Source: Vicingus sp036171675
Lineage (GTDB): Bacteria; Bacteroidota; Bacteroidia; Flavobacteriales_E; Vicingaceae
Assembly (NCBI GenBank): GCA_036171675.1
Contig: JAVHRO010000049.1
Coordinates: 1-18,631 of the forward strand
Direction of reading: 5' to 3'
Length of the DNA stretch: 18,631 nucleotides
This document shows, one piece after another, positions 6,954 to 12,808 of the stretch. The stretch's first letter is position 1, and each line of letters opens with the position of its first letter. Below the pieces are notes generated by a model. That model was not told the DNA's origin. It ran no database searches and saw nothing but the letters and a program-made list of their open reading frames with translations. The position numbers and the translations under genes are program-made.

Positions 6954-9056
6954 ATGGCTAATAATCAATCATTAAGACCAATAGATGGTATTTCTCCTTC
7001 AGGGAAAAATGGGCTTTTTTCAGTACAAATTTCACAAGGAATTCCAAACGAATTGCCTCCTGCAAAACCTTATGACACTTCTGTTAGTCATGCTCCAAAA
7101 AGAAAAGACAGTTTAAATGCTGACGAAAAAAAATTAGCATTAAAAAATGCACTCCGTTATTTTGACAAAAAACACCACTCTAGTTTAGCCAAAGAATTTG
7201 CCGATGAACTTGCAAAATATGGTCGTATTTATATGTATCGATTTAGACCAGATTATTCAATGTATGCCCGACCAATAAATGAATATCCTGGAAAATCTGT
7301 TCAGGCTCGTTCTATCATGCTAATGATTCAGAATAACCTAAATCCTGAAGTAGCTCAACATCCTCACGAATTAATTACCTATGGTGGTAATGGTGCAGTG
7401 TTCCAAAACTGGGCACAGTATTTAATTACCATGCAGTATTTATCAGAAATGACCGACGAACAAACTTTAGTGATGTATTCTGGTCACCCCATGGGATTGT
7501 TTCCATCGCACAAAGAAGCTCCAAGAGTAGTGGTTACCAATGGAATGATGATTCCGAACTATTCGAAACCTGACGATTGGGAAAAATTTAATGCTCTTGG
7601 TGTAACACAATATGGACAAATGACTGCCGGTTCATACATGTACATTGGTCCACAAGGAATTGTCCATGGTACCACCATTACGGTTTTAAACGGATGCAGA
7701 AAAATAGATAGTAAGAGAAAAGGGGCTGAGGGCTGGGGACTGGGGACTGGGGACTGTGAACTGGGACAAGGGACAGCCGGGAAACTTTTTGTTACTTCTG
7801 GCTTAGGTGGTATGAGTGGCGCTCAACCAAAAGCTGGAAACATTGCAGGAGTCGTTTCTGTTACTGCCGAAGTTAACCGAGCAGCCACACTTAAACGATA
7901 CCAACAAGGTTGGGTAGATGAAGTAATTAACGATTTAGACGAATTGTGTGAAAGAGTTCAACAAGCAAAAGCTAACAAAGAAGTAGTTTCTATAGCCTTC
8001 GATGGAAATGTGGTGGATGTTTGGGAAAAATTTGACCAAGAAAATATTTATGTGGATTTAGGTTCTGACCAAACTTCGTTGCACAATCCATGGGCTGGCG
8101 GCTATTACCCTGTTGGTTTGAGCTACGAAGTAAGCAACGACATGATGGCAAACAACCCTGTATTGTTTAAACAAAAAGTACAAGAAAGTTTACGCCGACA
8201 AGTTGCTGCTATTAACAAACATTCAAAAAAAGGAACGTACTTTTTCGATTATGGAAATGCTTTTTTATTGGAAGCAAGCCGTGCTGGAGCCGATGTAATA
8301 GCGAAAAACGGAATTGATTTTAAATACCCTTCTTATGTCCAAGACATTATGGGACCCATGTGTTTCGATTATGGTTTCGGCCCTTTCCGTTGGGTATGTA
8401 CTTCGGGCAACCCAAAAGACTTGGAAATTACAGACAACATTGCATGCAAAATTTTGGAAGAGATGATGAAAACTTCTCCAAAAGAGATTCAACAACAAAT
8501 GCAAGATAACATTACTTGGATAAAGGGAGCTCAAGAAAATAACTTGGTGGTGGGTTCGCAAGCCCGTATTTTGTATGCTGATGCCGAAGGACGAATTAAA
8601 ATTGCAGAAGCGTTTAACAATGCTGTTGCAGATGGAAGATTATCGGGTCCAATAAATTTAGGTAGAGACCACCACGATGTAAGCGGAACAGATTCGCCTT
8701 ACCGTGAAACCTCTAACATTTACGATGGATCTTCGTTTACCGCCGATATGGCAATACAAAACGTAATTGGCGATAGCTTTAGAGGCGCCACTTGGGTGAG
8801 CATCCACAACGGTGGTGGTGTTGGTTGGGGCGAAGTAATTAACGGCGGTTTTGGAATGACTTTAGATGGCACGTCCAATGCCGACCGCAGATTAAAATCA
8901 ATGCTTTTTTGGGATGTAAACAATGGTATTGCTCGTAGAAGCTGGGCAAGAAATGAAGAAGCGCTGTTTGCCATAAAACGCGAAATGGCTCGAACACCCA
9001 ACTTAAAAGTTACTTTACCTAATTTAGTGGATGATAGTATTTTGGATGGTTTATAG
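6954..9056 (+). CDS. hutU: Urocanate hydratase (long form) with an in-frame heptamer-repeat insert
   Basis: Converts urocanate to imidazolone propionate in histidine breakdown, using tightly bound NAD+. The sequence matches the family along its whole length: ITYGGNGAVFQNWAQY, SGHPMGLFPSHKEAPR, the NAD-binding region FVTSGLGGMSGAQPKAG, VDLGSDQTSLHNPWAGGYYP, and the segment around C470 (GPMCFDYGFGPFRWV), the likely equivalent of the catalytic cysteine. It is of the long type (about 670 aa) rather than the roughly 555-aa form of Pseudomonas and Bacillus. Residues 257-275, rich in Gly and Trp/Leu, are encoded by 7-bp tandem repeats and lie just before FVTSGLGG in what should be a loop. The C-terminal codons have a second copy 177 bp downstream. 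No hutH, hutI or hutG is seen in the window. Confidence 0.96.
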   Translation: MANNQSLRPIDGISPSGKNGLFSVQISQGIPNELPPAKPYDTSVSHAPKRKDSLNADEKKLALKNALRYFDKKHHSSLAKEFADELAKYGRIYMYRFRPDYSMYARPINEYPGKSVQARSIMLMIQNNLNPEVAQHPHELITYGGNGAVFQNWAQYLITMQYLSEMTDEQTLVMYSGHPMGLFPSHKEAPRVVVTNGMMIPNYSKPDDWEKFNALGVTQYGQMTAGSYMYIGPQGIVHGTTITVLNGCRKIDSKRKGAEGWGLGTGDCELGQGTAGKLFVTSGLGGMSGAQPKAGNIAGVVSVTAEVNRAATLKRYQQGWVDEVINDLDELCERVQQAKANKEVVSIAFDGNVVDVWEKFDQENIYVDLGSDQTSLHNPWAGGYYPVGLSYEVSNDMMANNPVLFKQKVQESLRRQVAAINKHSKKGTYFFDYGNAFLLEASRAGADVIAKNGIDFKYPSYVQDIMGPMCFDYGFGPFRWVCTSGNPKDLEITDNIACKILEEMMKTSPKEIQQQMQDNITWIKGAQENNLVVGSQARILYADAEGRIKIAEAFNNAVADGRLSGPINLGRDHHDVSGTDSPYRETSNIYDGSSFTADMAIQNVIGDSFRGATWVSIHNGGGVGWGEVINGGFGMTLDGTSNADRRLKSMLFWDVNNGIARRSWARNEEALFAIKREMARTPNLKVTLPNLVDDSILDGL
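7722..7777 (+). repeat. Degenerate 7-bp tandem repeat inside hutU
   Basis: Eight consecutive heptamers can be laid out: ggggctg, agggctg, three exact gggactg (7736-7756), tgaactg, ggacaag and ggacagc. The unit gggactg is, on the other strand and in another phase, the CCCCAGT-type heptamer known from cyanobacterial STRR repeats. The array is much more GC-rich than the flanking DNA. Translated in frame it gives HutU residues 257-275. Because 7 is not a multiple of 3, any change in unit number other than by threes would break the gene. Confidence 0.85.
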
Positions 9057-9106
9057 AAAAGAACAGTACAAGCGAGCTATCGAAACTGTCTTTTCGCTAT
9101 TCTTCG

Positions 9107-9124
9107 TTCCTGCCTAGGCAGGAA
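9107..9124. repeat. Perfect 18-bp palindrome downstream of hutU
   Basis: TTCCTGCCTAGGCAGGAA is self-complementary over all 18 bases, with CCTGCC/GGCAGG arms. It lies in the 236-bp hutU-antitoxin gap, inside the segment that appears to have been inserted at the hutU 3' end. It may be a dispersed repeat or part of a hutU terminator, though no T-tract follows on the plus strand. Confidence 0.6.
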
Positions 9125-9132
9125 AAGGAACA

Positions 9133-9207
9133 ACAAAGGAAAAAGAGATGATTTTAAGGAACGAGTTACCCACGCTGTGGAGTGGTAAACTCTTACCAAA
9201 AAAGGGG
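9133..9207 (+). repeat. Direct repeat copy A, upstream of the toxin-antitoxin pair
   Basis: The segment matches 9870-9937. The core aaaagagatga(t/c)tttaaggaacgagttac differs at one base in 29 (9141-9169 against 9879-9907). Similarity continues leftwards into what, in copy B, is the last four codons of the toxin gene (with one gap and one mismatch), and rightwards to a shared end taaactc...aaaagggg. The right part can fold (gagttacc against ggtaaactc), as copy B can with different bases. Copy A therefore appears to include a remnant of a toxin 3' end. Confidence 0.7.
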
Positions 9208-9233
9208 ATGATGGTATTTTGGATAATCTGTAA
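9207..9233 (+). repeat. hutU: Second copy of the hutU 3' end
   Basis: This 27-bp stretch reads DDGILDNL-stop and matches the true hutU end at 9030-9056 (DDSILDGL-stop). The first 18 bases, gatgat(a/g)gtattttggat, differ at one position; the last nine diverge. The two copies are 177 bp apart. This looks like a target duplication or recombination scar, with the downstream copy perhaps being the original gene end. Confidence 0.6.
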
Positions 9234-9252
9234 CTGAAAGTAGTAAATTTCG

Positions 9253-9260
9253 TATCTTTG
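9253..9260 (+). promoter_or_regulatory. Candidate -7 box for the toxin-antitoxin operon
   Basis: TATCTTTG is an exact match to TAnnTTTG and ends 32 nt before the antitoxin ATG. No clear -33 TTTG lies at the usual distance. A weak -33 would fit a promoter that the antitoxin complex represses, but no operator is obvious. Confidence 0.5.
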
Positions 9261-9292
9261 ATAAAAGTAAATCAATTATTTATAATCTTAAT

Positions 9293-9607
9293 ATGAAACA
9301 AGTTATTTTAAATATTCCTGAGAGTAAATTCCAGTTTTTTATGGAATTGGTAAAAAATCTTGGCTTTGTTAAAACCAGTGTTTTAGATATTCCTGAAGAA
9401 CATAAAAGAATAGTTAGAAAACGCATTGCAGATTCTACTAAAAACCCTGAAAGATTATTGGATTATGTTTCTATTACTGAAAACGAAATTCCACAATGGC
9501 AAATTAACGAAGTAGAAACTCGATTAATTGATTTGGAAAAACACCCTGAAAAAGCTATTGATTTTGACCATGCAATAGGCCGTATTGAAAAAAAGTATGG
9601 TTTATAA
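9293..9607 (+). CDS. Antitoxin, addiction-module type (104 aa)
   Basis: A 104-aa protein resembling the antitoxin of RelE/ParE-type modules. The C-terminal pattern WQINEVETRLIDLEKHPEKA, followed by IDFDHAIGRIEKKYG, is typical of the addiction-module component family; the N-terminus (KQVILNIPESKFQFFMELVKNLGF) probably dimerises or contacts DNA. It should bind and neutralise the toxin encoded directly after it and repress its own promoter. Its stop codon lies inside the toxin gene (11-nt overlap), the normal antitoxin-then-toxin order with translational coupling. A TATCTTTG box upstream probably drives both. The antitoxin is intact even though the toxin frame is not. It could also now be a solitary regulator or protect against a related toxin elsewhere. 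Confidence 0.82.
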   Translation: MKQVILNIPESKFQFFMELVKNLGFVKTSVLDIPEEHKRIVRKRIADSTKNPERLLDYVSITENEIPQWQINEVETRLIDLEKHPEKAIDFDHAIGRIEKKYGL

Positions 9608-9889
9608 CCTGATTACTTCCAAAAAAGCTGAAGATGATATCGACCAAGCCGTTGGATGGTATGTAAATATTAGTATTGAACTTGCTCAACGTTTTATTCT
9701 AGAATTAAAAGCTGTTAAAACCTACATCGTTAAAAATCCAAAAAAATTCAACTTCGTTACAATAACATCCGAGTTGCTTTTCTAAAACATTTTCCTTACG
9801 GAATACATTATTTATTAAGTGAACAAACCATTATCATTGTTGCTGTATTTAATACCTCTGAAAATCCTGACAAATGGGAAAAGAGATGA
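9597..9889 (+). pseudogene. RelE/ParE-family toxin interrupted by a frameshift at an A7 tract
   Basis: The zero frame (ATG 9597) reads MVYNLITSKKAEDDIDQAV and on to NPKKF, then stops at 9783-9785 after 63 aa. From about 9749 the -1 frame continues the family sequence without interruption: QLRYNNIRVAFLKHFPYGIH through to DKWEKR-stop at 9887-9889. The combined product would be about 97 aa, the normal size for a ParE/RelE-fold toxin. The break lies just after seven A's (9740-9746) read as CCA AAA AAA TTC, exactly the zero-frame layout of a -1 slippery site. So it is either a one-base deletion (TTT to TT is the simplest), a sequencing error, or programmed frameshifting. The last codons lie in direct repeat copy B. 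Confidence 0.85.
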
Positions 9890-9937
9890 CTTTAAGGAAC
9901 GAGTTACACTGCGTTAAACTCGCACCAGCAAAAGGGG
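9870..9937 (+). repeat. Direct repeat copy B, at the toxin 3' end
   Basis: This is the partner of 9133-9207. It begins in the last codons of the toxin frame (stop 9887-9889) and runs to aaaagggg, five bases before the stop of the convergent HTH gene. CGAGTT (9900-9905) and AACTCG (9917-9922) form a 6-bp stem with an 11-nt loop. The stem sits between convergent genes, so it may help end transcription, though no T-tract follows it on the plus strand. Confidence 0.7.
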
Positions 9938-9941
9938 TAAA

Positions 9942-10199
9942 TTATTTTTTGGGGAGTAATGATAAAATATCGCATTCAAGAGCTTGAGCAATAAAAAACA
10001 ACGTTGCAATTGTTGGACAAAATAAACCATTTTCTATTTTGTAAATAAACTGCTTGTTACTATCAATTAAAAACCCTAATTTTTCTTGACTATAACCTTT
10101 CTCTTTTCTTAGTTCGGAAACTTTAACACCTATTTCTTTAGAAAGACTCAACTTTATGTCAGCCTTCATTTTAGCAGTATAGAGAGGTGTAATTTCCAC
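9942..10199 (-). CDS. XRE-family HTH transcription regulator
   Basis: A small DNA-binding protein of the Cro/CI (XRE) type. The helix-turn-helix is VSELRKEKGYSQEKLGFLID, then SNKQFIYKIENGLFCPTIATL, covering about residues 27-70, followed by a short C-terminal helix. It has no extra domain for ligand or partner. The frame opens with GTG at 10199 (85 aa); an ATG at 10169 would give 75 aa and still include the whole HTH, and is perhaps more likely. It is divergent from the lipoprotein gene, with two dyad-symmetric sequences in the shared control region, so it probably regulates that gene and itself. It converges on the toxin gene and is not clearly part of that module. Confidence 0.82.
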   Translation of the reverse strand: MEITPLYTAKMKADIKLSLSKEIGVKVSELRKEKGYSQEKLGFLIDSNKQFIYKIENGLFCPTIATLFFIAQALECDILSLLPKK

Positions 10200-10222
10200 G
10201 AAAATAAAATTACTTTACCCTA

Positions 10223-10249
10223 TCTTAAAATAAGAAACAATATATTGTT
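10223..10249. promoter_or_regulatory. Operator-like palindromes between the HTH and lipoprotein genes
   Basis: AACAATATATTGTT (10236-10249) is a perfect 14-bp palindrome whose last base is the first base of the TACATTTG box of the lipoprotein gene. Next to it is TCTTA-AAA-TAAGA (10223-10235), a 13-bp dyad. Two adjacent dyads, one touching the -7 box, between an XRE gene and a divergent target are what a repressor-binding site looks like. Binding itself is inferred. Confidence 0.5.
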
Positions 10250-10256
10250 ACATTTG
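10249..10256 (+). promoter_or_regulatory. Candidate -7 box for the lipoprotein gene
   Basis: TACATTTG matches TAnnTTTG exactly and ends 38 nt before the ATG at 10295. No strong -33 TTTG is seen at the normal distance. It overlaps the edge of the 14-bp palindrome, consistent with control by the divergent HTH protein. Confidence 0.45.
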
Positions 10257-10294
10257 TTTTGAAATAAATTTTCCAAAAATCAAACTCTTCAAAT

Positions 10295-10861
10295 ATGAAA
10301 AATCTAATATTATTAGCAGCAATTCTAGCGACAACACTTTTGACAGGCTGTATGCAATCAAGATACATTACTGAAAGATATATTAAGAACAATATTGAAG
10401 AACATATTGAAGGAAAAAATAGTAAAATTAGCACCTATACAATCTTACAAAAAATGCTAAATACAAATAGATCCTATATTGAATTTACTGGTTATAAGTA
10501 TAATGAAAAAAAAGGGTTAATAATTGGTGCTGACGCATATTATTTATTAAGACAAAAAACATCAGGAAATAATACAATACTTAAAGAAGTAGTCTATATT
10601 GAATTAACGGTAGAACAATGCCAAGCAATACTTACTAATTACAAGCTTTTAAAGGATAAAATTAAAGAAGATGACCCTATAATTTATGAAGCAATTTACA
10701 GAGATTATACAGTATCTGATGATTTGTTTATTGGTTATAAAAAAACAACAAATTCATCTTCAAGTAATATCGATTTTTGGGTAAAAGGCGAAAAATATAC
10801 AATTCCAACTAATCAAGTAATGCGAAAACTTAAAAAATTCATAAAGTATTCTGAATTTTGA
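10295..10861 (+). CDS. Small lipoprotein of unknown function (188 aa)
   Basis: I do not recognise the family. The N-terminus MKNLILLAAILATTLLTGC is a clear type II signal peptide with lipobox LTGC, so C19 is probably lipidated and the mature protein anchored to the cell envelope. The rest is hydrophilic and lysine-rich, with alternating beta-like and helical stretches (YIEFTGYKYNEKKGLIIGAD, YIELTVEQCQAILTNYKLL) and one other cysteine in VEQCQAI. There is no further membrane segment or catalytic motif. It is divergent from the XRE regulator across a palindromic control region. The next gene starts 183 bp downstream and probably has its own transcript. The gene is real on the strength of the lipobox and promoter; no function is proposed. 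Confidence 0.75.
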   Translation: MKNLILLAAILATTLLTGCMQSRYITERYIKNNIEEHIEGKNSKISTYTILQKMLNTNRSYIEFTGYKYNEKKGLIIGADAYYLLRQKTSGNNTILKEVVYIELTVEQCQAILTNYKLLKDKIKEDDPIIYEAIYRDYTVSDDLFIGYKKTTNSSSSNIDFWVKGEKYTIPTNQVMRKLKKFIKYSEF

Positions 10862-11044
10862 ATATTAACTCTCTCTACTGAGTTGTATACTCTCACTAGT
10901 AAAAAGATGGTTCTTATTGCTAGTAATAAACAACATTAAAAGAATTAAAAATTCCAATTGAATTGCTAAATTATAAGTTAAACTAATAATACTTATAAAG
11001 TTTATTTACACCACAACCATTAAGTTACAGCTAATATATAAATA

Positions 11045-12049
11045 ATGCTTCAACTAACTAAAGAACAACTTGATTTTTTAAATCATCACAACATTCCGTT
11101 GAGCTCAGTATTTGATGCAAGCGGATTGACACCAAAAGAATATAAACCTTTAATGAAAGACTTGGATAAGTCTATTGCAATTGGAGTAACTCCATGTAAA
11201 AAAGGAGATCATATTTTACGGTTACGGACTGGACATTGTATTATTTGTAACCCTGAAGGGTTTGCTCATTTTAATAGACACCATGAAAATTCATACGTAT
11301 ATGTTGCTGCTTCAAAAAATTGTATGAAGTTAAAAATCGGATTCACAAAGGATATTTTAAATAGGGAAGAATCGCTTAACAGGACAAATTATGCTGGCAT
11401 GAATGATTGGAAAATAATTTACTATATCCAGTGTAAAAATGCAGGTAAAATAGAGTCTAAAATACAAAGTGGACTATCTCAATTTTATTCCCCTGGTGAA
11501 TATCAGAAAGAAGGAAGAATAGTGGCTTGCTATGAACTTTTCCAATGTGATTATAAATCTATAAAAGAAGTAATCGAAAAGATAAAAATTGAATTTGTTT
11601 CCGAAAACTTTAAATTAGAAACTGAATTAAAAGGAGCTGAAAATGACTATAATTTCTCCATTCATTCAAATAAAACACATAAAAGAATAGGCAATGAAAT
11701 AACTCTGGAAAATTCACAACACAAAAACAACAAATCTAATTCAGAAACTGATAATTTAAAATCGAATAATATTTCAGAAAAATTATCTGACCCACCACCA
11801 CTATTGGAGAATAACGAATTTGAAGCCTCTAACATTTTATTTGAAAATACTCCGAAATTAGTAACCCTTAAAACTGAAAATAACATACTAACTCAACAAT
11901 CTCACTCAAACACCCAGAACCTCGACTCACAAAATGAATCCACACACAAACCTTCTTTATCTGAAAACAAAAAAGAGAGAAAATACATGATCCGAAACTT
12001 CACAGTTTTAATCCTAATTGTTTTGATTTTATATCTACTTTATAGATAA
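11045..12049 (+). CDS. Tail-anchored T5orf172/GIY-YIG-like protein with possible zinc knuckle
   Basis: A 334-aa protein with four parts. Residues 1-45 are helical and unassigned. Residues 51-68 hold C51, H56, C65 and C68 (Cx4H...Cx2C), a probable zinc knuckle. Residues 83-180 resemble the T5orf172 branch of the GIY-YIG nuclease superfamily: SYVYVAAS (GIY-like strand), KIGFTKDILNREESLNRT (R107 in the catalytic-Arg position), AGKIESKI (E137 in the metal-ligand position), then the SPGEY and ELFQCDY features usual in T5orf172. Residues 195-312 are a low-complexity Asn/Ser/Glu linker. Residues 318-333 (FTVLILIVLILYLLYR) form a single hydrophobic C-terminal helix, so the nuclease-like part would face the cytoplasm on a membrane anchor. 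No partner gene is obvious. The domain call is fairly firm; nuclease activity and role are inferred. Confidence 0.72.
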   Translation: MLQLTKEQLDFLNHHNIPLSSVFDASGLTPKEYKPLMKDLDKSIAIGVTPCKKGDHILRLRTGHCIICNPEGFAHFNRHHENSYVYVAASKNCMKLKIGFTKDILNREESLNRTNYAGMNDWKIIYYIQCKNAGKIESKIQSGLSQFYSPGEYQKEGRIVACYELFQCDYKSIKEVIEKIKIEFVSENFKLETELKGAENDYNFSIHSNKTHKRIGNEITLENSQHKNNKSNSETDNLKSNNISEKLSDPPPLLENNEFEASNILFENTPKLVTLKTENNILTQQSHSNTQNLDSQNESTHKPSLSENKKERKYMIRNFTVLILIVLILYLLYR

Positions 12050-12073
12050 CTGTAAAATTAGAAATTTACCCCC

Positions 12074-12132
12074 TTGCTGCCGCGAGAGTCCCGCTCGTGG
12101 TAAAACTAAACAACAAGGCAGAGCGGTAGCAA
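12074..12132. repeat. 59-bp GC-rich palindromic element with inverted ends
   Basis: TTGCTGCCGC (12074-12083) and GCGGTAGCAA (12123-12132) pair over 10 bp with one G-T pair. Inside, CCGCGAG (12080-12086) and CTCGTGG (12094-12100) form an alternative 7-bp hairpin with one G-T pair. The two folds compete for the same bases. The element fills most of the 90-bp gap between the convergent GIY-YIG and maf genes and is far more GC-rich than its surroundings. It looks like a REP- or MITE-type dispersed repeat. Confidence 0.6.
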
Positions 12133-12139
12133 ATAAACA

Positions 12140-12721
12140 TTAAAACCTCTCCAACTCATCATACAATTCTTTAACGGGTAAACCCATTACATTAAAGTAC
12201 GAACCAACAATTTTTTCGATGCCAATGTAGCCTATCCATTCTTGGATGCCATAGCTACCGGCTTTGTCAAAAGGCTGGTAATTGTTGATGTAATAATCAA
12301 TTTCGAAATTGGTAAGTGTTTTAAAATACACTTCGGTAACTACAAAAAACGACACTTGTTTTTCTAATGAAATTAATGTAACCGCTGTAATTACTTCGTG
12401 CATCTTGCCAGAAAGGTCGCTGAGCATGTTAAACGCATCATCGCGGTCTTTGGGTTTGCCAATAATTTTATCGTCTAAACAAACAATGGTGTCGGAAGTA
12501 ATCACCAATTGGTTTTCTTTTAACTCGGGTTGAAATGCATCGGCTTTTAATTTGCTTAAAAACAAGGCAACTTCTTCTTTTTTGAGGTGTGATGGATAAA
12601 CCTCCTCCACCTCTTTGGTAACAATGGTAAATTCTAAACCTAAATCTTTGAGCAACTGTTGTCGGCGTGGTGACTTAGAAGCTAAAATGATGTCTTTTTT
12701 GATAAAACTTAATGGATTCAT
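12140..12721 (-). CDS. maf: Maf-family nucleotide pyrophosphatase
   Basis: A house-cleaning enzyme that hydrolyses non-canonical or excess nucleoside triphosphates (dTTP/UTP or modified forms) and has been linked to septum control. With the chosen ATG it is 193 aa, the family norm. ILASKSPRR (12-20) is the phosphate-binding signature, SDTIV contains the likely catalytic D77, and GKP (88-90) and FDKAGSYGIQEWIG complete the active site. An in-frame ATG at 12751 would add ten residues (MQKFIPFLVN) not expected in the family, so I prefer 12721. It lies downstream of the prenyltransferase gene in the same direction, separated by a short gap that holds a 7-bp repeat array. Confidence is high. Confidence 0.95.
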   Translation of the reverse strand: MNPLSFIKKDIILASKSPRRQQLLKDLGLEFTIVTKEVEEVYPSHLKKEEVALFLSKLKADAFQPELKENQLVITSDTIVCLDDKIIGKPKDRDDAFNMLSDLSGKMHEVITAVTLISLEKQVSFFVVTEVYFKTLTNFEIDYYINNYQPFDKAGSYGIQEWIGYIGIEKIVGSYFNVMGLPVKELYDELERF

Positions 12722-12769
12722 ATTTACTAAAAATGGGATAAATTTCTGCATTATTTTTTTGTCGGAAGC

Positions 12770-12797
12770 ACTTCGGACTTCGGACTTCGGACTTCCT
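12770..12797. repeat. 7-bp tandem repeat between the prenyltransferase gene and maf
   Basis: Three exact units of acttcgg (12770-12790) are followed by a degraded fourth, acttcct. The array sits within the 57-bp gap before the longer maf frame. On the plus strand the unit can be phased as ggacttc, sharing GGACT with the hutU array (ggactgg); both have period 7. Confidence 0.8.
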
Positions 12798-12808
12798 ACC
12801 TCTTATAA

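Noticed and set aside
7722..7777. Heptamer array as a CRISPR or other spacer array
   Set aside because: The units are 7 bp, contiguous and without spacers, and are translated within hutU.
8265..9001. Open frames antisense to hutU
   Set aside because: They are shadows of a strongly conserved coding region, with no motif or promoter.
9057..9292. A mobile element with its own transposase after hutU
   Set aside because: Repeats and a palindrome are present, but no transposase reading frame or clear terminal inverted repeats of an insertion sequence.
10225..10434. 69-residue minus-strand frame over the operator and lipoprotein start
   Set aside because: It overlaps the promoter, the palindromes and a convincing lipobox gene; its hydrophobic start is the complement of other sequence.
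10895..10924. Stem ACTAGTAA / TTGCTAGT after the lipoprotein gene as a terminator
   Set aside because: The stem is 8 bp with one G-T pair and a 14-nt AT-rich loop, and no T-tract follows.
12722..12751. Longer Maf N-terminus from the ATG at 12751
   Set aside because: The extra ten residues are not expected in the family, and the ATG at 12721 gives the normal distance to ILASKSPRR.
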